Assembly (NCBI RefSeq): GCF_040954835.1 | Contig: NC_090707.1 | Span: 24,384,570-24,448,569, forward strand | Length of the DNA: 64,000 bases | Reading direction: 5' to 3' | Source: Lepisosteus oculatus | Taxonomy: Eukaryota; Chordata; Actinopteri; Semionotiformes; Lepisosteidae | Shown here: one piece after another, positions 13,101 through 28,100 of the stretch | How positions within the stretch are numbered: position 1 is the stretch's first letter | Layout of the letters: each line of letters starts with the position of its first letter | The notes under the pieces: model-generated | Seen by the model: only the letters and a program-made list of their open reading frames with translations | Database searches by the model: none | What the model was told of the DNA's origin: nothing | Program-made: the position numbers and the translations under genes

Positions 13101-16100
13101 TTCAGTATAAAGAACAATATCAAAAATAAATATTAACATACAACAGTAGAAGTACAAGTCTTCACAATCAATTTTCACAACCCATTATAACCCACTTACA
13201 CATTTCTGTGTTAGCCCCTTTGCGTTGTACTGAGATAGATTTGTGCCCAAAATATTTGAATATAAAACTCACAAGAGAATGGGAGTACTGTTGCCAAATG
13301 TTTTGCAACTTCACCCCTTACCTCCATTTGGTGGTGCTCTTCAACCTTGCATTTTTCTTCTTCAAACAGGCTTTTGAGCTGAGCCTCAGCCTGTTTCACA
13401 GCCTTCTCCAGCTTTTCTGCTTCTTCTAGTGCAAGAGATTCCAATGCCTCTACATGCACCCTTTCCTGTTCCACCATGGACTCTTTGAGCTTAGAAAGTT
13501 CCAGCTCCAAAACGCTTTCTTTATGGAGGTGCAAAATATTAGTTTGTTTTATCTGCATCTCAAGCTCCAGAATATCCTGGCATTTAATCTTTAATTGACT
13601 GCTGAAGTCCTCGCGTTCAGACTCCAGGACACTTCCTAAGTTCTTGACCTTGATCTCTAATTCAGCAAGTCTCTGCTCCAGATCAGTCTTCTCTCTGTTG
13701 CTCTGACTGAGTGCTTCATCTGCATTCACAAGATTTTGCTCAATGCATATCAACCTTGATTCCAAGTTGTTTTTTTCTTCAACAATCTTCTTCAGGTTCT
13801 GCTCCTTCTCTTCAAGCTCCGTCTTAAGTAGTTGAAGTTCTCTATGCAAGGAATCCTCCTTTAATGTCTTCTGCCCAAGAAGCTCAGAGGTCGTTTGGTG
13901 TTTAGCTTTCTGGGTTTCAAGCTGAGCCTGCAGCTGGTCTCGCTGTGCTTGCAGGGCCAACAGCTGACGACCAAAGAGTGCCTGGACCTCACTTGTCACT
14001 GAGTCACCAGCCAACTTCTGTTCTTGAACATCCTTGACTAACCTCTCCTGTTCTCGCAGTTGGGTCAAGAGAAACTCCTTTTCCTCTTTTAGTTCCTTAA
14101 TTACATAATCCATACTAACAGTAAAAGAGGCTTCTTTAACCATGGGATTGGTTTCCTGATTTTTTGCATGATGGTCCTGTGGATTTCCAAAAAGGTTCAA
14201 TTTATCATTTAAGTTCTCTTGAGATTTCTTACAATTTATATCTTCATTAATTTTCTGCTGTTTTGCTACCTCCAACCGCATAACTTCAAGTTCTTCACTT
14301 GCCTTCTTCCACTTCTCCGAGATCTCTTTTACCTCAGCTTGGAGTATTTCCAAATGCTTCTCTTTGGCATTAAGTTGTTCATTCAAATCTGCACACTGTT
14401 GCATTACAAGAGCTTTTTCCACATCTATGTCATTACCACTTCCATCCAGCTCCTGCAAGGCAGATGTATACTTCTGCCACTGCACTGAAGATAAAGACTC
14501 TCCACCTAATTCAGGCTCAAGATTGTTTTGAGGTAAAAGTCCAGTTAAATCCTCGGTCAATTCAAGCTCATCTTGAACTGAACCTACTGTATCTGAGTGA
14601 AACAAATGCTCACTGTCAAGCTCAAACCTGTGATTCTCAGAATCCTCATTGAGGCTTTGTTCAACACATTCATCTACCCATGAGCTATCTTTTGGCTTTG
14701 TGGAAGTCAAGTACTTCTCCATTAACTGGCCATCATCTTGAGAAAAGGAGCAATCAAAAACTTCTTGGGACTCGCTAGCAGTTTCTTTGTTTGCCTGATC
14801 TTTTCTAGCTTTGATTTCGTTCAGGTTCTTCCTTAGATCCTCAATGCTCTGTCTGTAAATATCCATGCTTTGGCCATGCTGAGTTTCTAGATGCTGCTGA
14901 AGTTGCTGGACTTCCAGCCTGTGCTCATCACGCAAAAGTCTTAGAGCACCATCACTAGACTCAGCCAGCTGAGCCAAAGCAGTCTCCTTCTCCCGCTCTA
15001 GCTTCTGTAGTTGTAAATTGCAATTCGAGATATCAGCTTCATATTTCTCCCTGAGCTGTCTTATAGCCTCCTCTCCCTCTTGAAGTTTTACTTCCAGTTT
15101 CTGAACAGTAGCACCTAGTTTTAGGATCTCTTCATTCATCTTCTCCTTTTCTTCTTTGTACCGCAAGGCTTCTTTTGCCTGCTCTCTTGCAAGTCTCAAA
15201 TCTTCCTGAAAACGCACAAGCTGATCTTCCATGTCTTTCCTCTCTTTCTCCATCTCTTTGATCTGATCTTCCAAAAGGGAGGAACGCTTTTTTTCATCTT
15301 CGTTTACTTTATTCGCTTTCTCCAGCTCATTCTTCAGCCTCTGGAGCTGAGCGTGAATACTGTTCTCATTGATCCAGACATCCTCAATAGACATCTGCTG
15401 CTCCTGACTTGCAGACAACACAAGCACCTCATTTCGGAGCTCCAGCACTTCCTTGTCCCTGAGCAAAAGTATATGTTGTAACTCAGATATAGTACTCTCT
15501 GTACAACTCAGTCTTTGCTGCAGCTGTGTAATTACATCATCCTTCTTCGTAAGCAGAGTCTGCTGATCTCCGGTATTCTATCAAGCACATAAAAAGAAAG
15601 GTTGTATAAGAGTATTAAGCATTTCCATGCAAAAACCATTGATGTATGTTTATTTTATAATATAGTACCTCCATACAACAAAGAAAATCCCTTCAGCATT
15701 ATTTCGTCAAGCTATTGTGATGAATCTGGGGGGAATTTGAAGACTATAAAAAGGACATTTAGATTAAGTGTTTAAACTATAAAAATGTATACACGAGTGC
15801 ATGTGTAGTTAAAGTAATAGATTTCTTGGTTGCGTGAAGTAATATTAGTACCATTTTGTAAATAGTAACTAATGAAAACCAATAAATCCCAAAACAAATA
15901 TGTAAACCAACTTTACTACCACATAAAGCTTTAAACCAACACGGTTATGCTTCCAAAGGACATCACAGTTCCAATCTAATTTACTTAATATAACCAAGAC
16001 AATCATGTATTTAATGAAGTCTTTGTTTTCTTGCTTTCTCAAATCTTGTCATGTCAAAGACTAACCTGCTGCAACTCTTCAACTTTCTGCTCTAGTTTCA

Positions 16101-19100
16101 GAGCCTCTTTCTGTAATGAATCCAGTTGTGAGCTCTGATCCTTCAGATTGTGTATCTGCTGCTGCGACTGGACTATCTCTACACACCCAAGGCTTTTTGA
16201 CCTCAAGAAATCACTTGCCTGCAATTTAAGAAATGTTTATAACATACCATCTTAATACATTATACATGATTACACAATCCCACTGCCTCAATGTAAGCAA
16301 CAGGTAAAGAGGGATTCTGTGCATTCTAGTGCTGGATAAATGAGGTAGCTGGGTATTCGTCATTCTTTTCATATATCGATCTGTAAAATTTAAGTATTGA
16401 AACGATACATGCATCATATTTCAAACTCTTACGTCTTAAGCACTGCTATATACTTATGCATTGCCAATGGTGTGGTGGGCTTAGTCGCCCAACTCACTGG
16501 GGTGAAGCAAAAAGAAGAGTTTAAAAAAAAATTAGATGAGTGTGCAGGCAATAGTATTCAGATCAGCTTAAACACATGGTCAAGGACCTAAATGACATGC
16601 CTTATCGGGGCATGTACAAATTATTGTAACGCTCCTGATAGATCCATCTTACTCACGTCTTGCAGCTGCAGCTGAAGTGCTTGGATTTGATCAGTGAGCT
16701 GTAAGGCTTCTAATTGAACCTCCTCCCTGTTCTGATAGGCCTGCTGCAGGTTGGTGCTGAGCTGGGAAATGACTTCATCGCGGTTGCGTACAGCTGTTTC
16801 AAGTTCCTTAGAGGTTGAAATAGAAAAGGTATTTGGAATTAAGATCTACCTGTTGATTGCAAAAGGTTATCATTTGTGATTTAAGATAAATGCACCAAAT
16901 TAAATCATGTAGCTTGTATATAAAAGCTATATATAGATTGTCTGGGCAAAAACAAATGTCTGCATGTTTCACTTAATGATCTCTTGCTGGTTTATAGTTC
17001 TAACATTAAAAATACCTATAATTAACATTAAAAAAAGAGGTTATGGTTTTACATAAAAAGGAAATTAGTTGCTTAGAAAAAGTTGCTTTGTTTGCCTGGG
17101 TAATTACTGCAAGAAATATGAAGCAACACTAATACACGCAGTACTTTGGTCTGTGAATGCTTTAAAGAAAAAGCAGGAACAAAATTCATTTCAAATCATG
17201 ACGTGATGTTTCAGGTTATAAAACTCAGAGACTTTATCACTTTCAAAAGTACAGAAGTGCACATTGCTAACCCTTCAACCTTAAAGCCTTCATTGCCCTT
17301 AATGTTTTCCTGAACTTTCAGTTAATAGTTATACCACTGTCACTTGCCATTCCTGGTGCTCGGAGAAAAAGACGGTTAATTTTGAATTGACAATTTTCCC
17401 CAACATACAGCAATTGAAGATTGCTTTGAGTAATTAAACTGAAAGCAATTTATTAAAAATGAACAGGATGTATAGTAGCAAGCAGTAGTTTTCCAGACCT
17501 CTGGGGTTTTAATATTGCAGATATCTGCAGAAGTTCATTCCAGCTCTGCAATTTATTATCTTAATTAGCTTATTATTGGCCTAACTGGATTAATGTTACC
17601 ACTTCTCCCAGTGATTCAGTCATTCAGGCACTGCTGCTTCAACAAGATCTAGAAAACATGCAAACATACCAGCACTCTGGACCAGGACTGGCCATCCCTA
17701 AATGAAACAATCTCAATTACCTGAAGCTGCTCGGCACCAGTCTGCAAAGCCAATTTCTCTTTAAGGTGCTCCACCTCAATGCTCAGCTGATCAACCGCAG
17801 TTTGCTTTCCCAGTAGTCTCTCTTCCAGGTCCACTATTCGTGCCTTATAAACCTCAACATCCAGTCGGGCCTGATCTATGCTGGAATTCAGCTCTTCCTA
17901 AAAATAAAGCCAATATGTATTATCATCCTCTTATGAAGGATTAGTTGTGTCACTGTCTCTTTACAGCAGCTCCAAAGATGGCCTATTTCCACACTGCAGG
18001 AGAATGTGTCTTCCCTCAGTTGCTTGCATAAAATTGAGACTAGGGAAACATCACAAATGCCAATACACTAACCATAATTCTCAGATCTACTCTATTATTG
18101 ATCTAAAATACTTTTTTCTGATCATAAGCCTTGAATGAATGAGCCAGATTTTTGCATTTTTATTTTACATGATAAAAACAATTACATTTATCTTCATTTC
18201 AAAGCAATGTAACTGAAAGAGGAAAAAATATAATCTTTTTTTAAAATAGTTGATCATCAACAGCATGAACATAGTACTTTAGTAGTTTTATTGCATTTAT
18301 GTTAACATATTCCACAGAACTGGTTTTGCCCAAAATGTTAACCGTTTGCTACTAGGAAGGATAGTTCTGAAAACCTGGCCAGCAAGGAACAAATACCATG
18401 CAACCTTAACTACTTTTAAAGAAAAAGTAAGTGTAATAATTTAAATGTATAATTTACTGAAGTATAAGCCTACACTACAGCAAGAAGTCAAATGTGGATA
18501 TTTTTTACAATGCTTCCGGAAAAAAAAAAACCTTTACTTACTTCTGTATGAGAGTCTCCTATAGTGCTACTGCTTGATAATTCACCATCAGTCTAAAGAA
18601 AAAAAAATATTAAAAATTCTGTGCACCTTCAAAAACAAACAGAAGCTATGTAAGTTAGCTGGCATGTCTTGCATGCGCCAACGTTCTCAAAATCATATTT
18701 TGCACACATCTAGTCACATTAATGTTCTGACACAGGCTGAAGCCTTGCATTTAGATAGAATAAACCAGTATAAAACTGTACCAGAATGTGGCTTTTAGTG
18801 AGGAAATAATGAAATGTTGATCTCAACTTTTCAGGTGCCCAGTCATTTTAAATTTGATGGCTTAATACAGATTTAGCATTCTGACCTACATTTTCTGGAA
18901 CAGTATTCAATTGAAAGCTGTACTACTGCTAAGCTGTTAGACTAACTACCTCATCTCACATACGACAAAAGTAAACTCTAGTTTTCAATAGTACAGCTAT
19001 TGAATCAGATGAGGCAGAAGCCTTTCAGACATGGGCAGTATTTGCAGGGTATAGCAGAATGGTTTTGGTGACTGAGTAATGAAGCACCTGTTTCACAATA

Positions 19101-22100
19101 CATTGAACAGATTTTCAACTACTGCTACATAGAAATAAAGTTTCTCAGACAAAAAACAAGCAAGAAAAGGCAAACCAAATTCTAGTTTATCAATGGACAA
19201 AACTTTAGTTCAATATTCTCATCAGCCATGAGAAATTAAAAAAAACAAATCCCTCGGCCAGAAATCAAATTTAAGTTACAGCTAATGATATATAATCCAC
19301 AGGTAAGTATTGCTGGATTTGTAGCTGCTATTAATATTTGATTAATCTCATCTACAGCACATCGATTCTCAAACATGTATAGACAATACGCAGCCATATA
19401 GTATTTTTAAGCAAATGGGAACATAAAGGTAGAGTACAAAAAATGAAACCCCAATGGATAATCACTGGCCCACCACATGTGTCCAGTGCAGCTGGCAGAC
19501 TATGCCATGATGCAGAAAGGTGCCTGGAAAACTGCAGATGTGGCACCATTTTACAAAAACGTCAATCGGCTAATACCTGGTGTTGTTCCAGCATATCCCA
19601 TAAATGCTCAATTAGGACCAGATATGGTGACTGAGAAAGCCATGACATACGTATAACATCAGGGTCAGGCTCATCACACCATTGAACGACCACGTGCTCC
19701 AAGAAGGGGGGGGTTGTCACATGGGAAAACCTCTCGAATCCAGAAAGAAATGTTATAGCTAGTAGAATAGACATGCCTTCTAAGGAAATGGCACATGCAG
19801 AGTTGCAGAGTTCTTTAAGTTACTCTTATAACTTAAGAGCTACACGCACTCATCCATTTGTTGAGAACATGGTTAGATTAATCAGTCTGAACCATATTTC
19901 TCCACTGCCTCTGCTCTTTGCACCATTAGACATGCAAAATGTGATTGCCAGTTGTGACCGATTGCAAACTACAACCTGACTATGCTATCCTGATCTGGGA
20001 TGTTCAGCAAACCATTCTTAAAGCTGGCATAATTTGCAGTCAATTGATCTGCAGTTGCTCGTCTAACTTGACTTTCACTTCGAATTCATGCACGGACCCT
20101 GGAATGATTCCATGTTGACATCACCTAAGAAACTTCAAACATCAGCAAGCTGAGCCATTTTGGTCACTGAAGCCCCAGCAAAATGCACCCCAACAATCAC
20201 TCGTCTCTCAACGTCACCAAGGTCTCCTCTCAATGCCATTTTAGCCATTATTATAGGCAACCAAGCTTGTCCAGCATTTTTAGACAAGCCCCGAAGCTGG
20301 GATGTTATATTCTTATTTAACATGAGCCACACCTATGCGGAAGCCCTTACTCTTAATGCCCTTTTGTCCCTCATTTTATTTCCATTTTTTGTCCACTACA
20401 CATAAGAGCAAATACAAAATACAGTAAAGACATACCCTTGCTCACAGATTTCAATAGCTAAAATAAAAGCACAAGCTTTCCATAAGCTAGTGTAAATTAG
20501 TAATTCAAAATAATGAGTAGCTTGTATGAGTCACCTCTTTGGCTGTCCTGTTGCTTTGTTTTAGTGCACTGTCAGTCAAATGTTCTTCGGTTCCTAGTGG
20601 GCGCTCTTGCGCTGAAAGGTCATGCGAGTGGACAGCCGCGCCCTTCCTCTTCGACGTCTTTTTCGGCGGATGCGTGCCGTCACCTTTTGCTTTTCGCTGT
20701 CGGAAGTGAGCAAGCTGCGAAGGAAGGTAAAGGAAAGATACAGGGAGAGGTAAGTGAGGAAGAGGTAGCAGGACCACAGGATCAGCATGCTCTCACTGGA
20801 GGAAGATTGATCGCTGGTCAGAGAGACTCAGCTTTAGGAGACTCACGGGTTGTCCTTTCAATGATCATGAAACACTTATGATTTAAGCCTTAAAAAAAAC
20901 AGAACCCTACAGAAAAAGAACAAGGAACACAAAAGTTAAATGACAGCATTTAATCCCCAAACAGAGTTCAATGGTGCTGCCAAATTACTGACTCAATCCA
21001 TTAATTGTGCTATTAGCAAAGCAAGTTAAAGAAAAAAGCCTCTGAAATTTGTCCTTTTGTGAGAAAGAGTCCGTTTTGATGGCTTCTCATCACAAAAGAG
21101 AATCCATCTTAAAAAAGGAATAAAAATAATTTTGCAACAGGTCATCATGCCAGTTTAAGTCCATACAGCAAGTATCTGAACTTCTTAATTTCCAACATGT
21201 TCATTACTTAAATCCAGATAGATTGCAGGTTCTCTAACAGCAGTTGAATAAAAACCACACTCTGCTGCAAGCCTTCTGCAAATGTTACCGTGTCCAGCAG
21301 TAACACTACAATACCGGCGTCCCATTTAATTCCGCTGCCCATCTCTCTATTTCTCCTTAAGCAGCTTATGATAGATTAGAGCATCTGAAACAGAGACACT
21401 TACGTACAGCCAGCACTGCTCATGACTGCCTCCCTTGACAAATAGGACTTGATCACCTTCCAAAAGGGAAGCTCTTCACCAAGGTTAATAACAGTAAGTG
21501 ACAATTATGGATTCAAATAATGCACATTGGTGGACAAATTTTAAACCGTAGAGTTAAATTCACCTCTAATGTTCCAAAATTGAGAAACAACAAAATGTCA
21601 CTTCAAAAGGCTTAAAACTGTCAATTTAGTTTTCGTTGTAAAGGCTCCTGCTGAAGAAGAAAAAACATCTTCAATCAGACAAAGTACCGCCTTTTGTCAC
21701 AATGATTTAATCAGAGCAGAAACTCTAGAACTATGCATAAGGGGACTGTGATTGCGACCTACTTCTGCATCCATGTGTGAATTGGAGAAATCAGAAATGC
21801 ATGAAGTTACATTAGCATTGCTTGTTCTGTATAATATTCATCAACCCAAACCCTTGATTTACTCCTGCCCAACTCAATTGAGAGTAAAATAGGCTTCCAA
21901 ATTGTTTAACACTATTGTTTTTCAATCATTTCTACATCTTGAAAAACGGCAAAGGCACACAGCACAGAAAAACCACGTGGAGACCACTGATCACTCCCCT
22001 ACTTAACACAAGCACCTGAGAAAGGCTTCGCAAAATAATCAGACAGATGATCATTTGCAAGCTTATCACCCAATCTGTGGTGCAATCTGCTGTTCTTTGC

Positions 22101-25100
22101 ATTTCATCCATAACACTGGTTTTGAAATCTTACTGTACACTTGAATTTGGTAAGACAACTTGAGACCAAAACCTTCACGAGCAACTACACTCAGCAATGA
22201 GGGCAATCTTTAGAACACCAAGACCTACTGTAGAGGGGCCACTCTGGTTACCACTCCTTTCAAACATGGCCCCAGCCTCCATTTATCAAGACGCACCAAA
22301 ACAAATAATCAAGACCTCCCCATTCACAGTGATCTTTGGACCCTCACAAATCACCTCCTGCAGAACCCTTTCTGAACATGAATTGAGCACTTCCAACTCC
22401 ATATTAGTTATGGAGCCTAGAGGAAAGGATTTTCTGCCCAAACCTTTCCAGGCATACTTAGATTCAGACCCAACATCTCACTTACAAGAGGTCAATCTCC
22501 CTCAAAAACTGACTAGGCACAGCTGATGTAGCCACTTGATCTTCGAGTAGCACCTCAAAACTTCACTTGATTGTAACTGGATATCCTAATCAAACCATGG
22601 AGAACAGACCTGCATATTGGGGTTCTGTTTTGAGGGCAGCATGCAGGAGTTACACTCCAGCAGGACACTAGATTTGTTGGGAAATTGAACACTATTGATA
22701 TTCTACTGCTAAAGCCAGACAAAAAAAAAACTTAAGATTTTGCCTTGCACCTGTTGCCTGGTGGGATAGGCTCCAGCTCCAGCTGACTCCACCGCCACAC
22801 AACCTGAATTGAAAGAAGTGGTCAGAAAATGGAAAGCTGAATGAAATTCACTCCTAATTGTACTATTAATATGTTCCCCTTCATCAAATACTAAAACTGC
22901 TTTGTCACAACTCTTGACACAAAACCTGAGTTGAAGGTACTTTTTTTTGGCTCCAACTGTATTTTGCAATAAAGGTTTGGATGACTTGTCGGACCACTAA
23001 TAATCACACCAGACCCACTGCTAACAACCCTAACCCTGTTATTCAATCAGTAACCACAACTACATGCTACAGGAGGCAATCGGTGCCAGTTGTCAGACTG
23101 ATTCCTTCCAGTATTTACAATCCACCTTCTCATGTGCTGTGCTAAGCCTTCTCTTCTAGTCATGGTAGTCCTCTCCAGCAACTTGCTAGTCTTCTTAACC
23201 TGTTCCTGAGTTACCCCTATACTGTGACTGACTTCACTGCTGTTTCTATGCTGCTTCCGTACTATCCCTTTGGTACTTTATTCCAAGTTTTCCTGGACTT
23301 TGACCTACACCTGTTCCGGGAAACAATTTGGATTACCTTTTTGCTTCTTTGCCCATTACCTGAACCTGCACCTGAATCTAGCCTCCTGCCTCAGACTGCT
23401 TCACCATTCCTGCAAGTACACTAACATCACACTTTTCCATCTTAATCGCAATAAGCCTGAGGTCATGTTATAAGATCACTTTATTGGCTAAATACAATTT
23501 CTTGTATTAGGAATTTGTCTTTTCACATACCCCAACTTGCTCTCCATGAGAAACACAAACAGGGAGAGAAGCTTGGCTTCAGAGCGCAGGGTCAGCCATT
23601 TATACAGCACCCCTGGAGCAGTTGGGGTTAAGGGCCTTGCTCAGGGGCTCAATGGAGTAGGATACCTCTGCCGGCTGTGGGATACGAACCGGCAACCTTT
23701 GAGCCAGAGGCGCAGATCTGGTTCTTTCCAAGAGTTATGGGACAATCTTATAACCTGGACAAATGACAGTATTATGCTTGACTTTTGATCTAAAACCAGA
23801 GACATTATGGGTGATCTTTGACTTCAGGTTTGGCTCCTGACACTCATCTGTAAACCTTTGTAAAGACATTTTCCATCCGAGAAATATCACCAGGAGAGAC
23901 AGGAATCTCAAACTATACTTATACCACAATATACACAAAACATTACTCCTGCCATGGAGTAATATTTGGAATGGATTTAAGCTGATTTTGAAATCCACCT
24001 GTTTACAAGATTCTACAAGGCTTAACTCCCCAGAGTCTAGATGTTATATACAGTAGCTGCACCATAAAGATGCTTTAGAAAAACATCATGTATGCAGTAC
24101 CCAGCAAATGAGATGCTGAGAAACCGTAAATATCAGTAAAAGCTATAATTAGTAAATATTACAAATGTACATGTAAAGTTAAATGCTGCATTTTTTAGAA
24201 ATGGTCCGTTTTACCTATATTACACCAGTTTTAACTATATTAATAGCAATGGCCAACTTCCGACTAATGCTACAGAAGGTAGAGTCTTCACTTTTAAAAA
24301 AGTGCACTGAACAACTAGATAAGAATTTGTTAGTATGGATGCAAGAGGATAATCAGAGAAAACCTATTAAGGTCAAAAGGCTGTTAAAACATCTAAAACA
24401 TGTCAAAACAAGACCCTATCCAGCGTTAGTTCTAGTAGGTAGCTGCGTCAGCATGCATAGGCTACAAAGCAACCAGTAAAGGCTTATTCCATGCTGAAAA
24501 GGGAAGAAAAGAAACAACGTTTTGGCTGTGGAGCCTTCTTCAGGTGTCATCAGGTGAATGTGCATCACACTCGAAAAAGGCTCCACAGCTGAAATGTTGT
24601 TTCTTTTCTTCTGTATTCAGCATGGAATAAACTCTACTTGCTCCTTAATCAGCATTAGACAAAATTCTAATTCTTGAAAATTCTGTTGGATTATGCTATA
24701 ACCGCTAAGAAAAAAAAGACTATTGAACCAATGAAAGGTTCTAATCCTCTGCTAATACTTCAATACTGCAACTGGTTAATTATCTTCTACGTGACCTGAA
24801 TGTTACATATTCAAATAGATCACAGTTAATTTACAAGATTCTCACAATATTTTATATACAAACACATTTTCTGTTTTCAACCACTTGCTGCCAAGATCAA
24901 GCAGACAAGAGAATGTTTGTCTAATTTCAGAGCATCACTTCCCCAGGGTATTCCAGTGTGAACATAGGTTCTGCGATTTCATCATTCCAGAAGATATTTT
25001 ATGTTTTACTTTCTATGAAAAAACTACATTTATCATGTAGTTTGACCATACAAGCATTAGTAAACAAGTTGTATTCATAAATATTAAGATGCATAAACAC

Positions 25101-28100
25101 AATGTAATTGGCAAACTATTTGAACCCTAATTGTCAAAAGGGATTATTTTTATAAAAACTTTTTAAATATTGGTTCAAAGAGTCCACAGAACCGATGGGA
25201 ACAAACATCTACTTAGATCACCTTACTAGACATAAAATATTACAATTTCGTAATGTAACAATACATATAATATATAACAATAGTATACATTAAAATCTAG
25301 TTTTTAAAATAAGAAAGCTTCAGGGATGACAACTGTTTTGCCAGCTTACATTCTACTTTCCTCTGGTCATATATCCTCCAAACCAGGCCCTTGTGCACCA
25401 CCTACAGCATCTGCCCTGTAATAACACCACACTGAGGAGAGCTGAAGCGTGGTACTTCAAAACGACCTGCTTAACAAAGGAACTGATATCCAGAAGATAT
25501 CACTTCAATACGTTTCCAGTAGTACAAAGAACCTGTAAAGCTCACGTTAGTTACTTAAGCTTGCCTATCCTGGCAGGCATCAGGCACAAGGGAGGATATA
25601 CATGTAGCCTACGTGGGACACCAGCCAATCACAGGACACAGAAACAAATAATAATAATTGCTTATACTTACGTATATAGAACTTTTTTATGGAGACTCCA
25701 CTCAGAGCACTCTACAGGTAATGGGGACTCCCCTCCACCACCACCAACGCGCAGCATCCACCTGAATAATGTGACGGCAGCCATAGTGCACCAGAAAGCT
25801 CACCACACAGCTCACCACACATTGGCTATCAATGAGGAGGAGGAGAGCAGAGTAATGAAGCCAATTCACAGATCGAGGAGACCATGAATGGTAAAAGCCA
25901 ATGGGAAATTTGGCCAGGACACCAGGGTAACACCCCTACTCTTTTCGAGAAACGCCCTGGTATTTCTAATGACCACAGAGAGTCAGGACCTGTTTACAGT
26001 ATAGTGTCCCTGTCACTATATTAAGGCATTAGGACCTACATGGACCGCAGGGTGAGCGCACCCTGCTGGCCCCACTAACACCTCTTCCAGCAGCAACATT
26101 AGCTTTTCCCAGGAGCTCTCCCATCCAGGTACAGGCCAGGCTCACACCTGTGTAGCTTCAGTTGTTGGGCTGCCAGTTGTGAATCGCAACAAACTCACAC
26201 CAAGGCCAAGTTTCCAGAAACCAATTAACCTACCAGTATGTCTTTGGAGCACTGGAGGAAATTTACACAAGCACGCAGATTATACAAACTCCACATAGAT
26301 GGCACCCCAGGTCCCAGAAATGAACCCAGGTTTCCAACTCAAAGAACCAACAATAATCACCACACCACCGTGCTGCCCATTTCCTTCATCCAAGAAGTGA
26401 AAACCTAAAATTACTACCTAATGCCACAAGAGTGACAATACATCAAAGGTATGTACAGTATGCACACCCCACTCTTAACCCCAAACTACTGTGCTACAAA
26501 GCCAGAGCTTCCAAAGTCTTGCAACACACTCATTCATATACTAAATTAATATTAACCTCTTCAGTTTCACAATCTAAAATTGCTATAATGGCAGGAAAAA
26601 ATGACAATAACCCATTCATTTTTAGACGTTTTTCTAAAAATGTATTTAGTACGGTAAACATCGAGGAAAACCTTCACATACTAAAATGCAAACCGTATCA
26701 CAGGTTCAGCACTTTCACTGAGCTATCGGGTCTGCGTTGTTAATAACTGCTTTCTTTATTCGGATTTTGTTTTCTCCCAGACAACTCAAGAGTCCAGTCA
26801 AGACAGGCGGATTCCGTCTACCGCTCAGACCCTGACTGCTCGTCAGCTGTGCTGCATTTACTAAATTTAACTGCCACCTGCGGGACAAGCTAGTCTTACG
26901 CAGAAAGAGCAGTGTCAAATTCCTCTAAGAGACACCCTACATTTCGTTAACTTTAGGGAACACTTCAGACTTGAAACAGTTTCCACTAAGGGCATGTTCC
27001 TATCTGGGGGTTACTGCAGGACTGACTATATTATCTCGTCTCTTTGACATAATCTACGTGCAATGCGCTCACAAATACGTGCTTAATCGAAGTTAACATT
27101 ACACAGTAGCTAACTGCAGAAAACTGTTCTAGTTTAATGTTAGTGCCTGCCTTTCCCAGGTCTAACTGTAGCTATTGACTTTCTGTACAGAAAGAACCAG
27201 GACATGTGCTGGATAGTTTATGAAGGGTTTGTGGCAGCTTGCCGGCCACCGAGTTATTTCCATCGTAACCAGTAATAACCAGCTTGGTTCACATTTATTC
27301 AAGGGGTCGTGTAGGACGCGACCTAAATGCAAAGTATTCAAAACAGAGGCCAAAGGAAAAAAAACAGATGTGCCAGTCGCTGTCTGGCAGAAGCCCATTC
27401 TGTAAAGCCCGGGCAACGATCAGAAACGAAACTTGAGGAGACAAAAAGAAAGTCGATCGGAAACGCATGATTGCATTTAAGAGAAAGTCAGGTAATCGGC
27501 TGCAGACAGTAAGTATGATGCACAAGCACGTGAAATCATGAGTGGTGCAAATGCAAAACTCATTTATTTTAGCAGGTCTTTCAGCAAAGGTAATACAAAA
27601 TTTCCCCGACAGGATAACTCACTAAGTCAATCTCCGCCCCCCCAAAACAATCGCCCCAACAAGTGCACCCCTCAGACTTTAACAGTTTGTAATAAGAGTT
27701 CTTATCTTGGACAATGGATAAAGGCAAAAATTATTGGAAAAGGCAAAGATCAAAAGATAAAGATTTATTAAACATCGAACTTTGTAACTTTAACCAAGAA
27801 AAAATAGCTACATGATCTCAGAAGCAAAACAAGGTTGTAACTACTCCTGAACGCAAATGCAGCTCCATAATATCTCAAAGTTTAATACAAAAGAAGAAAC
27901 TAGGCTGAATACGAAATAGCAACCGATACAAATGTTAGCTTTTAAATATCTGTACAAATAAGACTGTTCTAAAAATCGTTCAACGTTACTTTTATGTTAG
28001 ATGGTTGACTTTGCGAATTTAATTATTTCAAACTGAAGATATTCATAAATTTAAACCATACAAACTGGCCTTTCTTAACTATACCCAGAACAGAGGAACA

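Noticed and set aside
20513..20881. 122-codon + strand frame
   Set aside because: Antisense shadow of pcnt exon 2 and its GC-richer composition.
22197..22526. 109-codon open frame on the + strand in pcnt intron 1
   Set aside because: No recognisable domain, no splice context, low-complexity composition; likely chance.
24183..24479. 98-codon + strand frame in pcnt intron 1
   Set aside because: It runs into the Penelope hairpin and shows no family resemblance.
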